Source: Acidimicrobiaceae bacterium (lineage in GTDB: Bacteria; Actinomycetota; Acidimicrobiia; Acidimicrobiales; Aldehydirespiratoraceae). Taken from it: a stretch of DNA of 64,000 nt. The notes under the pieces are model-generated. The model ran no database searches and had not been told where the DNA came from. It saw only the letters and a list, made by a program, of their open reading frames with translations. Below are positions 57,855-64,000 of the stretch, one piece after another. Positions within the stretch are counted from its first letter, which is position 1, and the number at the start of each line of letters is the position of its first letter. Made by a program: the position numbers and the translations under genes. The DNA is taken from the NCBI GenBank assembly GCA_028819005.1, contig JAPPMP010000002.1:117033-181032 (forward strand), in the 5' to 3' direction.

Positions 57855-57926
57855 CGCGCCGCGTCCGTTACGCGGCCCGAGTTGTGAGCACAGCTAGGAT
57901 CGCGGCGTGACGAGAGCGACCGTCAG

Positions 57927-58667
57927 ATGCCCGTAGCAACATTTGGGGCCTTGGGACTCATCGCAGAGATCCCCGCCGCTCCCGGGCTGGTTCCGATCAT
58001 CTACCTGCACGGCTGGGGACGCTCACGGAACGACTTCGCTCAGGTCGCGGGCCAGAGGCCCGGAATGCTGCTTGATCTGCCGGGATTCGGTTCATCGGCT
58101 CAACCCCCGGTTGCCATGGGCTCAGCCGAGTACGCAGCCGAGGTGCTTGCGGCAATTTCCGAATGGACCGACTCCGAGAGGGTTCTCCTTGTCGGTCACT
58201 CGTTCGGCGGTCGGATCGCGCTGCAGATCGCGGCGACTGCCCCACAGTCTGTTCGTGGTCTGATCATCGCTGGTACGCCGCTCTTTCGGACCAAGTCGCA
58301 CTCACGACCACCTCTGGCGTATCGAGCGGCAAGGAGGCTTCACAGACTCGGGCTCGCTAGCGGGGCCCGCCTCGAGTCCGCCCGGAAGAAATACGGCTCG
58401 GCCGACTATCTGGCTGCTTCCGGGGTCATGAGGGAGATCTTGGTGAAGGTCGTAAACGAGTCCTACGAGACCGAGTTGGCACAGATCCGTTGCCCGACCG
58501 CGTTTGTGTGGGGTCGAGCCGACAGCGCCGCTCCGGTCGAAGACGCCAGACGAGCCCAGCAGATCGTGGAGGGATCGATCCTCGAGGAGCGGGACTGCGG
58601 CCATGACGTCCACCTTCAACATCCTCTGCTCTTCGTCGAGTTGATCGACCGGCTCGTGCAGCAATGA
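57927..58667 (+). CDS. Alpha/beta hydrolase coupled to Mur ligase-like gene
   Basis: A 246-aa serine hydrolase. The oxyanion region is YLHGWGRSRNDFA, the nucleophile elbow GHSFGG, the acid is likely Asp in VWGRADSAAPV and the His in DCGHDVHLQHP. The stop overlaps the start of the next gene (ATGA), so the two are translationally coupled. The substrate is unknown; the link suggests an ester or amide made or used in the same pathway. Confidence 0.85.
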   Translation: MPVATFGALGLIAEIPAAPGLVPIIYLHGWGRSRNDFAQVAGQRPGMLLDLPGFGSSAQPPVAMGSAEYAAEVLAAISEWTDSERVLLVGHSFGGRIALQIAATAPQSVRGLIIAGTPLFRTKSHSRPPLAYRAARRLHRLGLASGARLESARKKYGSADYLAASGVMREILVKVVNESYETELAQIRCPTAFVWGRADSAAPVEDARRAQQIVEGSILEERDCGHDVHLQHPLLFVELIDRLVQQ

Positions 58668-60202
58668 TTCCAGTCCTGCTTGCTGTGGCCGGCGCGGTGA
58701 TCTGGATGCCCAAGTGGTGGCGGGTCGCTCAACGCGAGCACTACCTGCCCGGCTCGGTGAACACCACGCTTTTTCGCTGGCTTGAGACCGCGCCCCTGCC
58801 AAACATGGGGCTTGCGCCGCTCGGACTCATTTTGGTGGTCGCAACGATTCTGTTGGACGGTTCGGCAAGACTCGGGGCACTTGCTGCTGTTGTTGTGATC
58901 GCCGCGATCACGCCAATCGGACTACCGCTGCGCGGCAGGACTTCCAAACTTCGGTTCACGCGGCGAATGAAGACCACGGCGGTTCTGTCGATTCTCTTTT
59001 GGGCGGCAGCGCTGTGGCTGCTCAGCGTCTTTGCAGCGACTTCGTCCGCCGCGGCGATCTGCTCATTGTTCGGGTGTGTCGCGGTTGACGCCGCTTTAAC
59101 CGTCGCCGTTCCTTTGGAGTCGCGGCTTGCCAAGCGTTTCCAAACAAGCGCCGAAGAGCGGCTCCGCGCGGTTGCCCCACTTGTGATCGCTGTCACCGGC
59201 TCCTACGGCAAGACCTCTACCAAAGAACATTTGGCAGCGCTACTAGGCCCGATTCGTCCCACCGTCGCCTCGCCCGCGTCCTGGAACAATCAAGCGGGTC
59301 TTTCACGGGCAATCAACGAGCATCTGAGTTCATCCACAGAAGTCTTCATCGCCGAGATGGGCACCTATGGCAAAGGCGAGATTCGCAGACTCTGCGGTTG
59401 GATCAAGCCGGAGGTCGTGGCGATCACCGCGATCGGGCCGGTCCATCTGGAGCGCATGGGTTCGATCGACAACATCGTCGAGGCGAAGATGGAGATCGCC
59501 GAGAGCGCCGAAACCGTTGTGCTCAACGTTGACGCTCCCGAGTTGGCCGAGCAGGCCGAACGGATCGCGCACACTCATCGGCTGATCCGCTGTTCCGGCA
59601 AGCGCGACAGCGTTGCCGATGTTCGGGTGTCAACAGACAACTCCGGAGGGGATCTGCGCGTCGACTATTTCACTGAGTCGTATCCGCTCGGCTCGTTGCA
59701 CGATTCGGTGCAAAGCTCAAATGTCGCGGTGGCCGCAGCTCTCGCCGTGGAGGCCGGTTTGGCGCCAGACCGCCTCGGAGCGCTCGTCGAAGGGCTCGAA
59801 ACCGGTGAACACCGGGCAAGTGTTTCGGTAACGGATTCAGGATTGACGGTCATCGACAACACGTTCAACTCGAATCCCGCCGGCGCGAGAGTGGCGCTGG
59901 CCACGCTGCTGGCTCGCAGTCGCGAGGGCAGATCGATTGTCATCACTCCCGGAATGGTCGAACTGGGAGACCAGCAGGAATCCGAGAATGCCGAATTCGC
60001 TCGGTTGGTCGTTGAATCCGGGGGTGAACTCGTCATCGTCGGGCGGACGAACCGCCGGGCGCTTCGCCGTGGCGCGTCGGCGGTTGGCGGTATCGTGATC
60101 GAGGTCTCAAGCCGTGATGCTGCGCGGGAGTGGGTTCGACTGAATCTGAGCGCAGGTGACGGAGTTCTCTGGGAGAACGATCTGCCCGACCACTATCCGT
60201 AG
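58664..60202 (+). CDS. Membrane-anchored MurF-like ligase
   Basis: Mur ligase family protein, 512 aa. The first 155 residues contain several hydrophobic segments (starting IPVLLAVAGAVIWM; then LGLILVVATILL and ILFWAAALWLLSVF), unlike housekeeping MurF. The ATP loop GSYGKTST is at 179-186, the Mg/Glu region EMGTYGKGEI at 231-240, and GPVHLERMGSIDNIVEAK carries the family His and the Lys that is carbamylated in Mur ligases. The substrate-loop equivalent is IDNTFNSNP. The next gene encodes a D-Ala-D-Ala ligase, so it may join that dipeptide to a nucleotide- or lipid-linked acceptor. Confidence 0.85.
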   Translation: MIPVLLAVAGAVIWMPKWWRVAQREHYLPGSVNTTLFRWLETAPLPNMGLAPLGLILVVATILLDGSARLGALAAVVVIAAITPIGLPLRGRTSKLRFTRRMKTTAVLSILFWAAALWLLSVFAATSSAAAICSLFGCVAVDAALTVAVPLESRLAKRFQTSAEERLRAVAPLVIAVTGSYGKTSTKEHLAALLGPIRPTVASPASWNNQAGLSRAINEHLSSSTEVFIAEMGTYGKGEIRRLCGWIKPEVVAITAIGPVHLERMGSIDNIVEAKMEIAESAETVVLNVDAPELAEQAERIAHTHRLIRCSGKRDSVADVRVSTDNSGGDLRVDYFTESYPLGSLHDSVQSSNVAVAAALAVEAGLAPDRLGALVEGLETGEHRASVSVTDSGLTVIDNTFNSNPAGARVALATLLARSREGRSIVITPGMVELGDQQESENAEFARLVVESGGELVIVGRTNRRALRRGASAVGGIVIEVSSRDAAREWVRLNLSAGDGVLWENDLPDHYP

Positions 60203-60217
60203 GACCGAGGAGCCAAG

Positions 60218-61312
60218 TTGAAGGCCGCAGTTGTATTCGGGGGGCCGTCGCCGGAGCACGACATCAGCATTCTGACCGGCCTGCAAGCGGCGCGGGTGCT
60301 GCGCGACGCGGGCACCGACACGAGCCTCGTCTACTGGACCAAGCAGGCGAGATTCGAACGGGCGCCAGTTGATGCGGAGGCCGGCGACTTTGCCGGGCCG
60401 GATCGAGAGGGCTTCACCTGCCTGGACTTTACGATTCCCGGTGGATTCGTCGAACCGGGGCGCCTGCGGAGCCGACCGCTCGACATCTCTGCTGTTTTGA
60501 ACTGCTGCCACGGGGGTCCTGGCGAAGACGGGAGCCTGGATTCGCTGCTTCGCCTAGCCGGCATTCGTGTTACCGGTCCTGGTGCGCAATCGTGCGCGGC
60601 CTCGATGGACAAATTGGCGACAACCGCAATCGCAGACGCGGTTGGTATCGACACGATCCCGAGCGTTCCGTTCGAACCCGGAACCGACTTCGCCGTGCCG
60701 TTCGATCCTCCCTGGGCGGTCAAGCCGAGGTTCGGCGGCTCGTCTATCGGCGTGGAGGTCGGCGTGGCCGATGTTGCGACCGTCGAGTCCTTGTCAAAGG
60801 TGGCTTCCGCACGCTCCGGCCTCGTGGTTCAGCCGTACCTCGACGGCTGGATCGACCTGAACATCGCAGTGCGCAGGTTCCCGGAGTTGCAGCTTTCAGC
60901 AATCGAAAGACCTTTCGCCGACGGCGTCTACGACTACGCCACGAAATACCTGTCGGGCGCAGAGGGCATGGAGTCTGCTCCCCGCGAACTGCCCGCCGAT
61001 CTACCGCCTTCGATCACCGAAACGATCGAAAACGCCGCAAAGACACTCGCCGCTGCTGTGCAGGCAACCGGGGCGCCGCGAATCGATTTTCTGTGGGACG
61101 GCGAGAACACCGTCTTGCTGAACGAAATAAATCCCATCCCCGGGGCGTTCGGAATGTACTTGTGGTCCCCCGTCGGAGTGGACCGAGCGACACTGCTCGC
61201 AGATCTGCTCCATGAAGCCGAGAGCCAGCCGGTGCATCCGGGCTCATGGAACGCGTCAAGCGATGGCGCCGCACTGCGAGCAGCCCGCGGCATAGCCGCC
61301 AAGCTCGCCTAG
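60218..61312 (+). CDS. D-alanine-D-alanine ligase-like ATP-grasp enzyme
   Basis: A 364-aa ligase. GGPSPEHDIS (8-17) is the N-terminal motif with the substrate Glu, CHGGPGEDG the first conserved loop, KPRFGGSSIGV the ATP-binding part and LLNEINPIPG the metal site. The omega-loop reads YDYATKYLS; Lys-Tyr at this place marks D-Ala:D-Ala specificity, not D-lactate. The start is TTG 60218 with GAGGAG upstream, 15 bp after the MurF-like gene. Confidence 0.88.
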   Translation: MKAAVVFGGPSPEHDISILTGLQAARVLRDAGTDTSLVYWTKQARFERAPVDAEAGDFAGPDREGFTCLDFTIPGGFVEPGRLRSRPLDISAVLNCCHGGPGEDGSLDSLLRLAGIRVTGPGAQSCAASMDKLATTAIADAVGIDTIPSVPFEPGTDFAVPFDPPWAVKPRFGGSSIGVEVGVADVATVESLSKVASARSGLVVQPYLDGWIDLNIAVRRFPELQLSAIERPFADGVYDYATKYLSGAEGMESAPRELPADLPPSITETIENAAKTLAAAVQATGAPRIDFLWDGENTVLLNEINPIPGAFGMYLWSPVGVDRATLLADLLHEAESQPVHPGSWNASSDGAALRAARGIAAKLA

Positions 61313-61344
61313 GCGACCAGCGATCAGAAAAGAGGGTCACGCCC

Positions 61345-61941
61345 ATGGGCAGCCGAACAGCTCGTCTTGACAGCGGGCCTTGGAGTATTCGTTTCGCACT
61401 GGGAATGAAGGTCGCTTTGGCGCTCGCTTTCGTCGTTGCGTTGACAGTTCCGCTGGACCATCTCGAAGGCAAGGGGATGGGATTCCGCTTCCCGTTGTTC
61501 ATGCTTTCAGCCGTGGTGGTTCCCGCGGCTTGGCGGCGACGGTTCGATCCTTATCCTGCGACTGCAGACGTGCTGTTGGTGGCACCGTTCCTGCTCGACA
61601 CGCTGGCCAACCTCGTGGGTCTCTACGACACCTTCGCCGCAACCGACGATGTCCTGCACACCCTGAACTGGGTGCTGCTGGTGTCGGCCTTCCACGCTTG
61701 GCGATTCCGCCGAGCCGATTCGACAAGCGAGACGTCGAGAGCCGACGCCTGGCTCTTGGGTGCGGGCATCGGGGCCTTGGCCATCGTGGGTTGGGAGATC
61801 GCCGAGTGGATCGTGGCCGAGACCGGCGCGGGAGGCGGACTCTCGTTGACCTATGAAGACACGATTGGCGACCTTGCCCTGTCGACCGCCGGCGGCATGA
61901 TCGGATCCCTCCTCAGCATCCGCTACCTCAGCGAATGGTGA
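61345..61941 (+). CDS. Integral membrane protein, DUF2238-like
   Basis: A 198-aa protein with about five hydrophobic segments (KVALALAFVVALTVPLDHL; FPLFMLSAVVVPAAW; DVLLVAPFLLDTLANLVGLY; LLGAGIGALAIVGWEIAEW; LALSTAGGMIGSLLSI). Conserved-looking residues DDVLHTLNW and YEDTIGDLALS fit the DUF2238 (YjdF-like) pattern. I chose ATG 61345 with AGAGGG upstream. It overlaps the convergent mcrC by 14 bp. The function is unknown. Confidence 0.55.
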   Translation: MGSRTARLDSGPWSIRFALGMKVALALAFVVALTVPLDHLEGKGMGFRFPLFMLSAVVVPAAWRRRFDPYPATADVLLVAPFLLDTLANLVGLYDTFAATDDVLHTLNWVLLVSAFHAWRFRRADSTSETSRADAWLLGAGIGALAIVGWEIAEWIVAETGAGGGLSLTYEDTIGDLALSTAGGMIGSLLSIRYLSEW

Positions 61942-63130
61942 GACGATTCGCTTGGCTCGCGATCCAGTCGGCGGTTTGACTGATCTCGGCGGTCACGGAG
62001 TCGGGCGGGCCTGAGAGGTTGATAGCGCGGGTGTGGAGGAGCTTGCCGGCGTGGCGGACTGCAACGGTGCTCTCGGGCTCGCCACCGTCAACAAGGCAGT
62101 AGATCAGAACGCCCTCGGGTAGATCGAGAGCGGTGGTGTAAGCGAGAAGCTGGTAGTAATCGCTGTTGCGAGCTTTGGCGTCGGCGGTCAGCTTGTACTT
62201 GATGTCGGCGACATACACCTCACGACCTTGTTTGCGGAAGACAAGGTCAGGACGTATCGGCACTTGCTTGCGCACTCCCAGGTGAGACTTAGCCTGGCTG
62301 CGAACTTCGAGTCGCCCGCGAAGCGCCCGTCGGAGCCGCTGGGTGACGAAGTCCTCGAACAAACGGTTCATGTCGACCAGGAACGAGGACGCGGATCGGT
62401 TGCCGCGTCGGTCGACCAGGCTCAGGTTCTCCAGCAGGAGCCGAGCAAGACGTAGCGCCGGTTCATAGTGGTCGTTCAGACGAGTGAACAGCAACCGGTC
62501 CAGATCGTCAGGCCTAACGGGATCATCGGATACGTCCTCGAGGGCAACGACCTGTTGGAGCAACCGTCGGCGATCCTCGGCTTGGACTCCCGGCACACGC
62601 AGGGCCAGTCGGGCCGCCGCTTTCACGTAACGGTTCTCGAAAATGTCGGGCGTGTACTCGTCATATCGGCAAGCGACTGGCATAGGCACCCCCGCCTGGC
62701 GGAACTGGGACGCCACATCGACTCGGCCGCGCAACGCGACTAGACGTTCTTCTTCGGGTCGGTACGACCGCAACAAACCGCAGGCAAGCGTGTTGGCAAG
62801 CGTTCGGGCGTAGAACCCCACGATCGATGGCAACAGGTCTGCGTTGGTGGTGTACTCGAAGGATTCTTTTCGCCACGCATTGGGTGCGAGGCCCACCTCA
62901 AGCAGCAAGAAAAGGTTCTCGGGTCGAATCTTGGGACGGATCAGGATCCGTATGTCGTCAACGACGAGGGTGCCCACCATGTTTTGCGCTGTCAGCTTGT
63001 AAACGCCGGGATCGTCGGTCAGTTCAACGACAACCGCGCCGCGCCCGACAGCGCTGAGACGGCTCGCTTGACTAACCGAGAGCCGCACCGTCGTCGACTC
63101 GTACTCGCGGAGTTCGATCAGTTCGATCAC
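61928..63130 (-). CDS. mcrC: McrC nuclease subunit of type IV McrBC restriction system
   Basis: A 400-aa protein. The N-terminal part (KLTAQNMVGTLVVDDIRILIRPKI) is the McrC beta domain that contacts McrB; the C-terminal PD-(D/E)xK nuclease core is RPDLVF...EVYVADIKYK, with D, D and K visible. FLVDMNRLFEDFVTQRL is a conserved helix before it. It overlaps the mcrB stop by four bases. McrBC cuts DNA carrying modified cytosines. Confidence 0.9.
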   Translation of the reverse strand: MIELIELREYESTTVRLSVSQASRLSAVGRGAVVVELTDDPGVYKLTAQNMVGTLVVDDIRILIRPKIRPENLFLLLEVGLAPNAWRKESFEYTTNADLLPSIVGFYARTLANTLACGLLRSYRPEEERLVALRGRVDVASQFRQAGVPMPVACRYDEYTPDIFENRYVKAAARLALRVPGVQAEDRRRLLQQVVALEDVSDDPVRPDDLDRLLFTRLNDHYEPALRLARLLLENLSLVDRRGNRSASSFLVDMNRLFEDFVTQRLRRALRGRLEVRSQAKSHLGVRKQVPIRPDLVFRKQGREVYVADIKYKLTADAKARNSDYYQLLAYTTALDLPEGVLIYCLVDGGEPESTVAVRHAGKLLHTRAINLSGPPDSVTAEISQTADWIASQANRLTIR

Positions 63131-64000
63131 TCGCTCGTTGGTGTTTCACTCGGGGAATCGAGTTCGTCGGTCTCATGCTCAACGGCGACCAACTCGGTGG
63201 TCTCTTCGACCCCAGACTCCTCGCGATAGCGCTTCAAGACTTCGTTGAAACGAAACATGTCGATCTGCTCACTGATATCGAAGAACTGATCCTCAATGAA
63301 CGGCTCGATGTTGTACTCCCAGATTCGGCGAACAGCCTCTTCATCAAGGTTTTCTTGCATGAAGTAACTCGGTCCCAACAGAAGATGTGATCCCCCCAAT
63401 TCGTCTTTGAGCTCATCGTTCACCTGCGCGACCAGCTCCGCTACCCAGGTTGGCTCGCCCTTGTCTTCCAACCAGCGTTCTAGAAGGTCCTCAATCGGCC
63501 ACCGGTTCGGGAAGAACGGCACAAAGTGAAACCGGCGGCGGAGCGCAGCGTCGACCAAGGCGATCGAGCGGTCGGCGGTGTTCATCGTCCCGATGAACCA
63601 GAGGTTGCGCGGCAGCACGAACCCCTCGTCTGGTCGGTAGAGGGTCTGCACCGGTTCGTCGCGGTACTCGAACAGATAGAGCAACTCGCCGAGGACCTTC
63701 GGCAGGTTTGCCCGGTTGATCTCGTCGATGATCATGATGTGTCTGCGATCGGGTTTGGAGCGCGCTTTGTCGGCCATGCGCGCCAACGGACCCGGCTTCC
63801 GTCGATAGGTCAACGAACCATCCGCTCCTTCTTCGGGCCGGTAACCCTCGAAGAAGTCTTCATATGAACTAGAGGGATGAAACTGCACAATGGCTCTGCG
63901 GTCCGCATCGGGGATCAAGGCCTCCGCAAACTTTCGGGCCAAATACGTTTTGCCCGTGCCGGGCGGGCCGTAGAGGATCACCTGGCGCTTGTCCTTCAAC
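63127..64000 (-). CDS. mcrB: McrB AAA+ GTPase subunit (partial)
   Basis: The C-terminal 290 codons of McrB; the upstream end, with the DNA-recognition domain, lies outside the window. Walker A is YGPPGTGKTYLA, Walker B IMIIDEINRANLPKVLGE, and the sensor motif GTMNTADRSIALVDAALRRRF is the McrB NTxDRS signature. The domain hydrolyses GTP and moves DNA for McrC. The start is not in view; the TTG at the edge codes Leu in LKDKRQ. Confidence 0.92.
   Translation of the reverse strand, partial: LKDKRQVILYGPPGTGKTYLARKFAEALIPDADRRAIVQFHPSSSYEDFFEGYRPEEGADGSLTYRRKPGPLARMADKARSKPDRRHIMIIDEINRANLPKVLGELLYLFEYRDEPVQTLYRPDEGFVLPRNLWFIGTMNTADRSIALVDAALRRRFHFVPFFPNRWPIEDLLERWLEDKGEPTWVAELVAQVNDELKDELGGSHLLLGPSYFMQENLDEEAVRRIWEYNIEPFIEDQFFDISEQIDMFRFNEVLKRYREESGVEETTELVAVEHETDELDSPSETPTSE

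Noticed and set aside
60345-60365. Another T-loop-like string (gattcgaa)
   Set aside because: It lies within the coding sequence of the D-Ala-D-Ala ligase, without acceptor or anticodon stems.

Overview
The window is 64 kb of high-GC, gene-dense bacterial chromosome. Gene content and order point to a high-GC actinobacterium: mycobacterial-type integration host factor beside gmk and rpoZ, a PriA without helicase motifs, DUF6167/DUF948 genes upstream of alaS, and a DsbA-family protein of the mycothiol-associated kind. An acidimicrobial or other deep-branching actinobacterium is my best guess, but no rRNA is present to test this.

Region 1 (1-29.6 kb) is housekeeping and almost all on the minus strand. 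In transcription order it reads DUF948, DUF6167, alaS, ruvX, mltG, aroE, a 545-bp gap, prepilin peptidase, aroK, aroB, aroQ, pepP, efp, nusB, a GNAT gene, pyrR, pyrB, pyrC, carA, carB, pyrD, mihF, gmk, rpoZ, coaBC, metK, priA, def, fmt and rsmB (cut by the window edge). A plus-strand pair of RNA methyltransferase genes sits between priA and def. This is the conserved actinobacterial aro-efp-pyr-metK supercluster, but aroC, pyrF and pyrK are not where synteny would put them. The pyr operon leader carries an exact match to the PyrR RNA-binding loop followed by a terminator-like hairpin.

Region 2 (29.6-43 kb) holds a secreted protein gene with a (GA)17 tract near its 5' end, a lipoprotein, a pair of CNNM/CBS membrane proteins, a heterodimeric ABC exporter with one degenerate ATP site, a TSUP permease, an ABC ATPase, thiamine pyrophosphokinase, a polytopic membrane protein and an APH-like kinase.

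Region 3 (43-58 kb) is accessory and partly eroded. It has a MacB-like exporter operon behind a lipoprotein gene, a frameshifted secreted-protein gene, a truncated IS630 element abutting a beheaded zinc metalloprotease, a VapC remnant, and an APH/DUF6285 pair beside a minus-strand group encoding a DUF7065-like protein, a cupin, a DyP peroxidase and a DsbA-family protein. It continues with trpB2 and a GH3 glycosidase wedged between two truncated genes.

Region 4 (57.9-64 kb) has a translationally coupled alpha/beta hydrolase and membrane-anchored MurF-like ligase, followed by a D-Ala-D-Ala ligase, a possible accessory peptidoglycan or peptide-ligation module. A small membrane protein and the McrC and McrB genes of a type IV restriction system follow; mcrB runs off the window.
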